Shown: positions 1 to 7,507 of the stretch, piece by piece | Layout of the letters: each line of letters opens with the position of its first letter | How positions within the stretch are numbered: the stretch's first letter is position 1 | NCBI RefSeq assembly: GCF_000622005.1 | Contig: NZ_KK211383.1 | Coordinates: 124,001-188,000 of the forward strand | Source of the DNA: Anaerovibrio sp. RM50 | Lineage (GTDB): Bacteria; Bacillota; Negativicutes; Selenomonadales; Selenomonadaceae | DNA length: 64,000 nt | Reading direction: 5' to 3' | The notes under the pieces: generated by a model | What the model saw: only the letters and a program-made list of their open reading frames with translations | What the model was told of the DNA's origin: nothing | Database searches by the model: none | Program-made: the position numbers and the translations under genes

Positions 1-1275
1 GCTTCGTTCCACCTTGGCATCTACGAAGAAATCCTTAAGCTTTTTGCTGCCTGCCTTAAGTCTGATTCTGTCACCCTCCCGGCGATAACGCACTATAAGC
101 TCTATACCGCACTTGTCAGCATCACAATATATTTTATCCTTGGAGAAAGGACCTTCCCCCTCCAATGAATCAGTCACATAGGCAGATATAGCACCGCCTC
201 CGGGCAATGCTACAGTACTTCCCAAACTAAGAATTATTTTATATGGTGTATCTTCTATTGTACCATGACTTGGCAAAATATTTTCAGTTTTTTTTAATAA
301 ATTAAAAATACCATAACTGATTTTGGCAACGCACCCATTGGGAAGATCAAGAGAGCTGCCGGTGACATTTTTTTCTATAAGCTCCAATATGGCCTCCACC
401 TGCCTAAAAGTGAGGGTTGTCCCATGACTTATTTTCTGAACCAAATACTGAATGAGCCGCCGTCTGATGGCCAATGGCTCCTTTAAAAATTCAGAAGCTG
501 AAAATTTATAACAGCCCTTTTCCTGTCCCTCCTGGGAACATAGCCTAGCCGCTGTCTGACAGGTAAGATCATGAAGCAGTTTCTCCTCGGCTGAGGCAGT
601 TGCCGCCAGATTACACATTCCCTGAGTAATATTGCTGTTGTACTCAGACTTCAAAAGTGGCAGCAGATGAAGCCTGATTTTATTGCGGGTGCAGTCGGTC
701 TCATCATTGGTGGCATCCTGTCTTGGTTCCAGCCCCTGCTTATGGCAGTATTCCACCAGTTCCGCCTTGACAAAGGGCAGAAGTGGGCGAATGATGTTGT
801 CACGCTTTGGCAAAATTCCCGTCAGCCCTTTAAGCCCCGTACCACGCAAAAAATGCATCATCACTGTTTCAGCCTGATCATCGGCGTGATGGGCAGTAGC
901 AATTATGCCGTTATCAAACCTTTGGGAAAGTTTATGTAAAAATCCGTAGCGCATTCTTCTGGCACAGGTTTCAAGAGATTCCCCACTTTCCCTGCTTAGC
1001 TGGGGGATATTGCCAGACTCCGAATAGAAGGGAATGTCCCTTTCATGGCAAAATCTCTTTACAAAGGCTTCATCCTCCCTGGACGCCTGTCCCCGTATAC
1101 CATGCTCATAATGGGCGGCAACCACCCTTATTTCCAGCCCTTCCTTCAGCTTCCATAATAGATCCAACAGTGCCAATGAATCTGGGCCGCCGGAGCAGGC
1201 CACTATTACAGTGTCCCCCCCATTTGTCAGGGAATTACGTTGCCAGTATTCAATTAGGCGTTTTTCCAGACTCAT
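1..1275 (-). CDS. tilS: tRNA(Ile)-lysidine synthase, C-terminus cut by window edge
   Basis: This enzyme uses ATP to attach lysine to the wobble cytidine of the tRNA-Ile CAU anticodon in the cytoplasm, so that the tRNA reads AUA. I translated the open frame from the ATG at 1275. Residues 28-33 read SGGPDS, the PP-loop signature of the family, followed by the conserved AAHYEHGIRG stretch. The visible end, LKDFFVDAKVERS, matches the small C-terminal domain. About 425 codons are visible and perhaps 50 more lie beyond position 1. A GGAGGG site precedes the ATG. It lies just downstream of the S1-domain gene, separated by a terminator, in a tilS neighbourhood typical of Firmicutes. Identification is firm; only the end is missing. 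Confidence 0.93.
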   Translation of the reverse strand, partial: MSLEKRLIEYWQRNSLTNGGDTVIVACSGGPDSLALLDLLWKLKEGLEIRVVAAHYEHGIRGQASREDEAFVKRFCHERDIPFYSESGNIPQLSRESGESLETCARRMRYGFLHKLSQRFDNGIIATAHHADDQAETVMMHFLRGTGLKGLTGILPKRDNIIRPLLPFVKAELVEYCHKQGLEPRQDATNDETDCTRNKIRLHLLPLLKSEYNSNITQGMCNLAATASAEEKLLHDLTCQTAARLCSQEGQEKGCYKFSASEFLKEPLAIRRRLIQYLVQKISHGTTLTFRQVEAILELIEKNVTGSSLDLPNGCVAKISYGIFNLLKKTENILPSHGTIEDTPYKIILSLGSTVALPGGGAISAYVTDSLEGEGPFSKDKIYCDADKCGIELIVRYRREGDRIRLKAGSKKLKDFFVDAKVERS

Positions 1276-1297
1276 AATTCCCTCCAAAATATAAAAT

Positions 1298-1324
1298 AAA
1301 CTGGACTGATAAACAGTCCAGTTT
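1298..1324 (-). terminator. Rho-independent terminator after the S1-domain gene
   Basis: An 11-bp perfect stem (AAACTGGACTG pairing with CAGTCCAGTTT) with a 5-nt loop is followed on the minus strand by a T-rich run. It lies between the S1-domain gene and tilS, so tilS probably has some separate transcription or depends on read-through. Confidence 0.8.
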
Positions 1325-1339
1325 TAAATTCGCAAAAAA

Positions 1340-1822
1340 TTATCTTCTGCGGCCACCGCCACGGCCACCGCGTTTTGAATCGGTCTTGCGGCTAAGATCT
1401 GTAAGCCGTTCGTCACTGTCCTTCAGAAATCTGGAAAGCTTATCCTCAAAGGATGCAGTGGCATTGTTGAAACGAGGCCCGGCAGCACTGCGGCTAAAAC
1501 CACCAGCTGGCTTGCTGGCTGCAGGACGTGGTTCAAAATTCTTCTTTTCGAAAGGCTTCTTCTCGAAGCTCTGCTCCTCCTGCTTCTTCTCCTGAGCACG
1601 CTTTATGGAAAGTGCAATCTTTCCCTTTTCATCAACGGAAAGTACTTTGACCTTTACGTTATCCTGCTCCTTCAGGAATTCACTAACATTATTGACATAA
1701 ACATCTGCAACCTCGGAAATATGCACGAGGCCAACCTTACCCTCTGGCAGATTAACAAAAGCACCAAAATTAGTAATGCCGGAGACTACGCCCTCAACAA
1801 TACTGCCTACTTCAATGGACAA
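1340..1822 (-). CDS. yabR: S1 RNA-binding domain protein (YabR / general stress protein 13 type)
   Basis: A 160-residue protein with one S1 OB-fold domain at residues 1-72 (GSIVEGVVSGITNFGAFVNL, then GLVHISEV and KVKVLSVD). A long low-complexity tail follows, rich in K, E, R and G, ending GGRGGGRRR, a typical RNA-binding extension. The start is a TTG at 1822 with AAGGAGG seven bases upstream. Relatives associate with ribosomes or RNA in Firmicutes, and the exact role is not settled. The divIC-yabR-tilS order is conserved in that phylum. The tail is longer than in Bacillus YabR. Confidence 0.88.
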   Translation of the reverse strand: MSIEVGSIVEGVVSGITNFGAFVNLPEGKVGLVHISEVADVYVNNVSEFLKEQDNVKVKVLSVDEKGKIALSIKRAQEKKQEEQSFEKKPFEKKNFEPRPAASKPAGGFSRSAAGPRFNNATASFEDKLSRFLKDSDERLTDLSRKTDSKRGGRGGGRRR

Positions 1823-1912
1823 AATACTTCCTCCTTAGATAATACAACACTAATACAAGTATTATACTATCCTGTTTCTTTCAGTGTCAAGAATTTCAAG
1901 GCTTTGTGGCAC

Positions 1913-2218
1913 TTACTTTTTTTGATAAATATAAGGGATTTCTCCCTGTTTTGTCATGCCCAGATCCTCTCTGGCCAATTTTTCAACATAGGAAGGATCC
2001 ACCAGCTGTTCCTTTTCCTCCTGCAGCTGCTCATTTTCCTCCTGGGCCGCCTTAAGTCTGGCCTCGGCCTGGACCTTGTCCTGGCTCAGATCATGGTAGG
2101 TAAGGGCCTGTTCCCCCAATTTAAAGGCCGCCAGCAAAAACAACACTGCCATTATAATAACGAACCAGTTAATCTGACGCCTCTGAGGCCTTACACTATG
2201 TAATTTTGTCCTGCTCAC
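1913..2218 (-). CDS. divIC: Septum formation initiator, DivIC/FtsB family
   Basis: A 101-residue bitopic membrane protein of the divisome. A basic N-terminus (residues 1-15) leads into one transmembrane helix (about 17-35, INWFVIIMAVLFLLAAFKL). A coiled coil rich in E, Q and L follows (about 45-72), then the family ending EKLAREDLGMTKQGEIPYIY. Start GTG at 2218 with GGAGG six bases upstream. In Firmicutes DivIC works with FtsL and DivIB in septal wall synthesis. Its place next to yabR and tilS supports the call. Confidence 0.9.
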   Translation of the reverse strand: MSRTKLHSVRPQRRQINWFVIIMAVLFLLAAFKLGEQALTYHDLSQDKVQAEARLKAAQEENEQLQEEKEQLVDPSYVEKLAREDLGMTKQGEIPYIYQKK

Positions 2219-2250
2219 AAACGTCCTCCTTTCTGGTTCTTAACAAGCAA

Positions 2251-3297
2251 TTAATTTTCACTCCACTGATAATAATCTGTTGTGGCAATACGCCTGTAGA
2301 TAGAATTGCAGTCATCACAGGCAAAACGTGCCACAGTATCTCTCATATCGGCACGACCGTTAATAATCTTAACTGCCTCCGGCTCCAGATACTTCATATT
2401 GGCGCCACAGCGGGGACATGAACAATTTCCATTTGCATCCCGTTTAAGCTGCATAGGCTCCAAATCCCCTGTACCAATAATACGTTTCCGTTCCGGCGGA
2501 AGGGTCAGCTCATCAAGATCAAATCTTTCATAAAGGCCGGAATTTAAAAGCTCACGATAGAAGGTTTCACAACGCCTGCATATATAGCGCGGTTTAACAT
2601 TTTCATAGTCCACCTTGCCATTAACGACCCGCACCTGTCCTCCGTCAGAGAACTCCAGCTCCTGATTGCAGGCAGGGCAAAGATAATGACCGGAGCCATT
2701 CTTGGCCAGGGCCACCACCGGGTTAATATCCGTTACCGTATGCTCCTCTGACTGTTTTTTTTCATCCCCCTCCTCCAAAGGAAAGGTATCATACATACCA
2801 GAGGTCAGAAGTTCACGATAGAATACCTTGCAACTGTCACAGATAAATTTTGGCTTAATACTTTCGTAATCCACCTTGTCGCCCACTACTTTTATGGCAC
2901 TGCCTTCGGTACACCGAAGAGTCTTGTTGCAGCGGGGACATTTAAAGCTGCCTCCCTGTCCCTTAATAAGGTGAACAACATTATCAACTTCTTTTGTTTT
3001 TTCTTCCCCTGGCCCTTCCTCGGCCATGGGAATATCCAAGTGAAGGCTTTTGGCTTCCTCCTTCAGCTCCTCATCCAAATCAAAGACATCATAGAAGCCG
3101 GAATGAAGCATTTCTCTGTAGAACTTCTGACAGTAAAAGCACACATGGCGCGGCTTAATATTTTCATAGTCAACCTTGCCATCAACAACCCTGACCTGGC
3201 CACCATCTTTATAAACTAAGGGCCTTTTGCACTCCGGGCACAAAAGAGCCCCATCTTTTCCACTCTCCAATGCGGTAACTGACACCTTAACCACCAC
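2251..3297 (-). CDS. Protein of four tandem zinc-ribbon repeats, function unknown
   Basis: A 348-residue protein made of four copies of a unit of about 65-90 residues. Each unit has CPxC near its start, a VK/RVVxGKVDYExxKPR core, a second CxxC about 35 residues later, and an FYRELLxSGxYDxF end. Copies begin near residues 18, 116, 206 and 293. The last is most diverged but keeps both CxxC pairs, so the protein carries eight pairs, enough for four Zn(II) sites. There is no signal peptide or membrane helix. The GTG start at 3297 has only a weak ribosome site, but an in-frame stop lies shortly upstream. I do not recognise a characterised homologue. A nucleic-acid or protein adaptor role is possible, with nothing in the context to decide. 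Confidence 0.75.
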   Translation of the reverse strand: MVVKVSVTALESGKDGALLCPECKRPLVYKDGGQVRVVDGKVDYENIKPRHVCFYCQKFYREMLHSGFYDVFDLDEELKEEAKSLHLDIPMAEEGPGEEKTKEVDNVVHLIKGQGGSFKCPRCNKTLRCTEGSAIKVVGDKVDYESIKPKFICDSCKVFYRELLTSGMYDTFPLEEGDEKKQSEEHTVTDINPVVALAKNGSGHYLCPACNQELEFSDGGQVRVVNGKVDYENVKPRYICRRCETFYRELLNSGLYERFDLDELTLPPERKRIIGTGDLEPMQLKRDANGNCSCPRCGANMKYLEPEAVKIINGRADMRDTVARFACDDCNSIYRRIATTDYYQWSEN

Positions 3298-3449
3298 ACG
3301 CTTTCTATAGCATTAATAATATTAATTGCAAAAATAGAAAAATAGAAACTCCCCAGAAATTTCCAGACAGTTTTACATGTTTATTATAGCATGAAATTTA
3401 AAACTACAATACTAAAAAAAATTACCATTATAAGTTAATTTTTTATCAC

Positions 3450-4565
3450 TTAACTCATACACCTGGCAATGTGGTTGGCGGCGTCAGTACGCCTGTATTT
3501 TAGGGAATTCTGGCACATCCGGGCCAGTTTTTCAGGATGGGCCAGCAGATCGCCAATAATCTTTGAAAGACTGTCCCCGGAATGAAGCCATATTGCCATG
3601 CCCCCCTCGGACATGAAGCGGGCATTATCCGTTTCAGGACCCGGAATAGGCTCATGGAGTACCATAGGCAGTCCCAGGGACATGGCCTCAGTCAGTGTCA
3701 GTGCCCCTGGTTTGGTAATAAGAACATCAGAGGCAGCCATCATAACCGGCACCTTGTCCGTATATCCCCATGGAATAACATTATGATGAGATTTAAGGGC
3801 GAGGGCTTCCACCTTCTTCTTTAATTCTTCATTGCGGCCGGCAATCACCAGAAGCTGCAGCTTCTCCTTAATCTTCTCCAGCTGGTCCATGGCAGCATCC
3901 ATACCCCCAAGGCCCAGACCGCCCCCCATCATCATCACCACAGGCATATCCATGGAAAGCCCCAGCTCCCTGCGGCTTTGTGCCTTGTCATAGCTATGGC
4001 AGAAGGGCTGTGAAACGGGAATGCCGCTGACGTGGATAATATCCTTGCTAATGCCAAATTCCACCAACTGATCCCTCATGGAATCAATGGCCACAAAATA
4101 ATGGTTCAGCTTTGGACAGACCCACATCTGATGCACGGAATAATCAGTAATTATGGCGCAGGAATCAAAATCGGCTTTTTTGTGCTCCAGCAAATGTGAA
4201 ACGGCATCTGCCGGAAAAGGATGAGTGCAGATAATGGTATCCGGCCTGTATTTTTTTATAATGGCCTTCATTGAATACACAATAACAGAGCTCATAGCCC
4301 ATTTTACAAAGCCGCCCTTCTTTTTGCCGGCGGTGAACTGGTACATAAACTCGTAAAGATTAGGCACAAAGTGCAGCATGTTGAGGTAACAGTTCTTCAT
4401 AAGGGCATTTATCCAGGAGGTCTTCATGGACATGAAATCAATAATATTTATGACAGCATGGGGATGCTGGCTTTGAATGGCTTCAGCCACAGCAGCTGCT
4501 GCCTTTTCGTGTCCGGAGCCCACAGACGCCGTTACGATGAGAAAGGACTTTGCTCCTGAATTCAT
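3450..4565 (-). CDS. Processive diacylglycerol glycosyltransferase-like protein (MGDG synthase / UgtP family)
   Basis: A 371-residue GT28-type glycosyltransferase. The N-terminal acceptor half carries SVGSGHEKAAAAVAEA (residues 14-29), the MGDG-synthase signature. The C-terminal donor half has GGGLGLGG (about 214-221), then ITKPGALTLTEAMSLGLPM (about 284-302), which binds the UDP-sugar. Relatives transfer hexoses from UDP-sugars to diacylglycerol at the inner face of the cytoplasmic membrane. The ATG at 4565 has AAGGAGG nine bases upstream. The monocistronic context gives no further clue, and the sugar and acceptor are unknown. Confidence 0.82.
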   Translation of the reverse strand: MNSGAKSFLIVTASVGSGHEKAAAAVAEAIQSQHPHAVINIIDFMSMKTSWINALMKNCYLNMLHFVPNLYEFMYQFTAGKKKGGFVKWAMSSVIVYSMKAIIKKYRPDTIICTHPFPADAVSHLLEHKKADFDSCAIITDYSVHQMWVCPKLNHYFVAIDSMRDQLVEFGISKDIIHVSGIPVSQPFCHSYDKAQSRRELGLSMDMPVVMMMGGGLGLGGMDAAMDQLEKIKEKLQLLVIAGRNEELKKKVEALALKSHHNVIPWGYTDKVPVMMAASDVLITKPGALTLTEAMSLGLPMVLHEPIPGPETDNARFMSEGGMAIWLHSGDSLSKIIGDLLAHPEKLARMCQNSLKYRRTDAANHIARCMS

Positions 4566-4601
4566 GCACCAATACCTCCTTAATTTTTTCTAAAAAAATA
4601 T

Positions 4602-4625
4602 AGCGGTGTCATTGTATCACACCGC
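4602..4625 (-). terminator. Terminator after the SDR gene
   Basis: The stem GCGGTGT/ACACCGC (4603-4609 with 4619-4625) is followed on the minus strand by TATATTTTTTT, downstream of the SDR stop at 4656. Confidence 0.75.
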
Positions 4626-4655
4626 CAAAAAAGTATCAATATATTCCATTTATCA

Positions 4656-5414
4656 CTAGGCAGTAATCCCGCCGTCAACGCTCCAGATGGCACCATTAAC
4701 AAATGCTGCATCATCAGAACACAGGAATTCAACGACGCCGGCAATTTCCTCAGGTGTGCCTATTTTCCCCAAAGGATATACGGAACTCATTTCATTTAGA
4801 GCAGTCTCCCGATCTGGATATTGAGCCAACTGTTTTTCCGTTAGGGGAGTCATCACATCCCCAGGGCATACACTATTGACCCGGATATTCCAAGGTGCCA
4901 GCTCCAGGGCCATGGCCTTGGTAAAAAGATTTACTGCCCCCTTGGAGGCACAGTAAGCACTGCACAGCATATTGCCATGGACCCCGGCATCGGAGGATAT
5001 ATTGACAATAACTCCAAAGCCCTGTTTCTTCATTTCTGCTGCCACCTGCTGGGTCATGAAATAGGTGCCCTTGAAGTTTATATCCATAATAAGATAAAAA
5101 TCTTCCTCAGTCATATCCTCAATGGCCCGTTCAAAATAAATCCCCGCAGAATTTACCAGCGCATCAATATGCCCATATAAATCTGCAACCTTTTGAGCAG
5201 CATTTTTACAGTCGTGAATATTTCGTACATCGCAGGGTATATAGGAGCATTTTGCCCCGCTGACCCTTTCCATAACGGTCTTTACGGCACGGAGGCCCCT
5301 GTCAGCATCCCGTCCCAGCAAAACCACATTATTTCCTTTTCCTGCAAACCGCATAGCTAAAGCCAAGCCAATGCCCGACGTGCCACCGGTAATAATAACA
5401 GTTTTATTTGCCAT
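4656..5414 (-). CDS. Short-chain dehydrogenase/reductase (SDR) family oxidoreductase
   Basis: A classical SDR of 252 residues with an NAD(P)-binding TGGTSGIG motif near the N-terminus, NSAG, the catalytic Ser, and YCASK (Tyr and Lys), then PGDVMTPL. The C-terminal ...VNGAIWSVDGG is typical of FabG-like enzymes. The frame stays open upstream to 5504, but the true start is the ATG at 5414, with AAAGGA upstream. The longer form would include the HU terminator hairpin as coding sequence. The substrate cannot be read from sequence. It stands alone between HU and a glycosyltransferase, so a fatty-acid role is not implied. Confidence 0.88.
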   Translation of the reverse strand: MANKTVIITGGTSGIGLALAMRFAGKGNNVVLLGRDADRGLRAVKTVMERVSGAKCSYIPCDVRNIHDCKNAAQKVADLYGHIDALVNSAGIYFERAIEDMTEEDFYLIMDINFKGTYFMTQQVAAEMKKQGFGVIVNISSDAGVHGNMLCSAYCASKGAVNLFTKAMALELAPWNIRVNSVCPGDVMTPLTEKQLAQYPDRETALNEMSSVYPLGKIGTPEEIAGVVEFLCSDDAAFVNGAIWSVDGGITA

Positions 5415-5460
5415 AATATCAGATTCCTTTAACCATACCTTTCCATTTAGGAAGGCAACA

Positions 5461-5490
5461 AAAAGGCTGCCCCAGAAAATCGCGGCAGCC
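5461..5490 (-). terminator. Terminator of the HU gene
   Basis: GGCTGCC (5465-5471) pairs with GGCAGCC (5484-5490), and on the minus strand TTTTTGTT follows. It lies 27 bases past the HU stop codon and rules out the longer reading of the SDR gene. Confidence 0.85.
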
Positions 5491-5516
5491 AGATTGTATT
5501 TCATTTCATAAGAATA

Positions 5517-5849
5517 TTATTTTTTCTTGCCCTTCTTAGCCTTCTTGTCCTTCTTAGGAGCAGCTGCGCCCTTCTTAGGGTTAACAGCGTCCTTCAAAGC
5601 CTTACCAGCTTTGAATGCAGGATTCTTAGAAGCTGCAATCTTGATTTCCTCACCAGTCTGAGGGTTACGGCCGGTACGAGCGGCACGAGCTTTAACCTCG
5701 AAAGTACCAAAACCAATCATCTGAACCTTGTCGCCAGCTACCAGAGCTTCCTGTACGCTTGCAAACAGGCCATTTACTGCCTTTTCAGCATCCTTCTTGG
5801 TAAGGCCAGCCTTTTCTGCAACCTTTGCAACCAACTGAGACTTATTCAT
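5517..5849 (-). CDS. hup: HU-family nucleoid protein with lysine-rich tail
   Basis: A DNA-bending histone-like protein. Residues 1-90 are a complete HU fold, with [17 protein letters not shown] at the start and the β-arm [20 protein letters not shown] tail of about 20 residues rich in K, A and P ([20 protein letters not shown]) follows, which ordinary HU lacks. Two ATGs are possible. AGGAGG directly abuts the first (5855) and lies six bases before the second (5849), so the second is the start, giving 110 residues. It has its own promoter and terminator and is probably strongly expressed. Confidence 0.93.
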   Translation of the reverse strand: MNKSQLVAKVAEKAGLTKKDAEKAVNGLFASVQEALVAGDKVQMIGFGTFEVKARAARTGRNPQTGEEIKIAASKNPAFKAGKALKDAVNPKKGAAAPKKDKKAKKGKKK

Positions 5850-5922
5850 ATACATCCTCCTCTTTTTTAGGTATAACTGAAAACCCGCATAATTACTAGG
5901 TTTTCACCCCTTCACTGTCTCA

Positions 5923-5951
5923 AATATACCATAAACACTGGGTTTCTGCAA
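5923..5951 (-). promoter_or_regulatory. Housekeeping promoter of hup
   Basis: On the minus strand -35 TTGCAG (5946-5951) and -10 TATATT (5923-5928) are separated by exactly 17 bases. The leader of about 67 nt holds a 7-bp stem GAAAACC/GGTTTTC at 5879-5905. Confidence 0.75.
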
Positions 5952-5992
5952 GGAAAGTATTAAAAATTATTGAATTTTTTTGAATTTTAGCA

Positions 5993-7429
5993 CTATTTTG
6001 CTGCATTCCACAGCTCATCCAGCTCATTTAAGGTGAAATCTGACCACTTTTTGCCTGATTCTTTTACCTTTTCTTCCACAAAATGGAAGCGGGTTGTAAA
6101 TTTTCTGTTTGTATTCATAAGGGCCAGCTCCGAATCCACCTTCAGGAAACGGGCCAGATTAACCACTGTAAAAAGCACGTCTCCCAGCTCTTCCTCAATA
6201 TGCTTGGGATCACCCTCTGCCTGGGCTTCCTTCAGTTCATCCACTTCTTCCTTTATTTTGTCCCATACTGGGCCGATTTCATCCCAGTCAAAGCCCACTT
6301 TTGCCGCCTTATGCTGAAGCTTCTGTGCACTCATCAGGGCTGGCAGACCCTTTGGAACACCATCTAATACGGATTCCCTGTCCTTCTTTTCCTTTTTCTT
6401 TATGGATTCCCAGGCCAATACAGCCGCCCCGGCATCTGAGGCCTGCACGTCCCCAAATATATGGGGGTGACGGCGAACCAGCTTTTCCGTAGCTTCGTCA
6501 ATTACCTGTTGCATGGAAAAAGCTCCCGTTTCCTCCGCCATACGGGCATGGAATACCACCTGGAGAAGCAAGTCCCCCAGCTCCTCGCACATAAGATGAG
6601 GGTCCTGTAAGTCGATGGCCTCAATAACCTCGTAGGTTTCCTCAATAAGATTGGTGCGAATGCTTTCATGGGTCTGGGCAATATCCCAGGGGCATCCCCC
6701 CGGGGAACGGAGAGTATGAACAATATCCTTTAATGGGATAATATCAAATTCTTCCTCATGCTTAAAAGGAGGTATGTAAAGGCTGGTGAGATAATCTATA
6801 TCCGGCTGGCGGTCCAGCTCAAAAAGCTCTATATTGCGGATACTTTCATCTGGCATTCCCAGCTTGTGAATGTAAGTAATGGGATATTCATCGGGGAATA
6901 CCTCCATAAGGCTCAGCTTGGTATCAGAGGCAATCTGATGGCTGTAAACCTGGGTAATAACCAGTCCCGTAGGCATATCCACTGGCAGCTGATCAAAATC
7001 CTCTGCGTCAATAATGGTCATGCCATCAATAGGGTCAATGCCCAGCTTGCTGTACAGCACCTCCACAAAGCTCATGCCCGGCTGTATATCCAGCTTAATA
7101 TTCCCCTGCTGACAGTATTCCCGCAAAAGGACCACAGTTTTTTCAGCCACCATGGGACTCCCCGGAACCGCATACACCAAATCCTCTGACCCAGCCTTCT
7201 TCACCAAATCCTTTGCGATGGCGTCATAAAGGGCCTCAAAGCTTTCCGCCCCCTCATAAAAGCTGTCATAGGAAGTAAAAGTGATGCCCCGTTCCTTTAT
7301 CATCGGCACCGTTGGGTGCTTTTCCGTGCGAAAATATAAATGCTGTGCATTTTTCATACGCTCCCAGCTGTCTATGGTTATAAGGCCGAAATCTCCTGGA
7401 CCAAGGCCGATAACAGTAATACTGCCCAT
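5993..7429 (-). CDS. mazG: Nucleoside triphosphate pyrophosphohydrolase with N-terminal tetrapyrrole-methylase domain
   Basis: A two-domain protein of 478 residues. The N-terminal part (1 to about 220) has the SAM-methylase-like fold with VIGLGPGDFGLIT. The C-terminal part (about 235-478) is MazG, with HTLRSPGGCPWDIAQTHESI, two EELGDLL/F metal sites and WDEIGPVWDKIKEEVDELKEA. MazG hydrolyses NTPs and dNTPs to monophosphates and guards against damaged nucleotides. The fusion matches Bacillus YabN. ATG with AGGAGG nine bases upstream. It lies downstream of mfd on the same strand, matching the Firmicute mfd-mazG neighbourhood. Confidence 0.93.
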   Translation of the reverse strand: MGSITVIGLGPGDFGLITIDSWERMKNAQHLYFRTEKHPTVPMIKERGITFTSYDSFYEGAESFEALYDAIAKDLVKKAGSEDLVYAVPGSPMVAEKTVVLLREYCQQGNIKLDIQPGMSFVEVLYSKLGIDPIDGMTIIDAEDFDQLPVDMPTGLVITQVYSHQIASDTKLSLMEVFPDEYPITYIHKLGMPDESIRNIELFELDRQPDIDYLTSLYIPPFKHEEEFDIIPLKDIVHTLRSPGGCPWDIAQTHESIRTNLIEETYEVIEAIDLQDPHLMCEELGDLLLQVVFHARMAEETGAFSMQQVIDEATEKLVRRHPHIFGDVQASDAGAAVLAWESIKKKEKKDRESVLDGVPKGLPALMSAQKLQHKAAKVGFDWDEIGPVWDKIKEEVDELKEAQAEGDPKHIEEELGDVLFTVVNLARFLKVDSELALMNTNRKFTTRFHFVEEKVKESGKKWSDFTLNELDELWNAAK

Positions 7430-7507
7430 TTATAAAATCCTCCTGTTGAATAAATCCAAATAAACAACTATCAATCTATGCTTGGAAATAATATTACAAA
7501 ATCATGC

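Noticed and set aside
667-939. Plus-strand open frame of 90 codons
   Set aside because: It lies wholly inside tilS on the opposite strand, has no convincing ribosome site and no recognisable protein.
5415-5504. Longer N-terminus of the SDR protein
   Set aside because: It would translate the HU terminator hairpin, and the ATG at 5414 has a better ribosome site and gives the standard SDR start.
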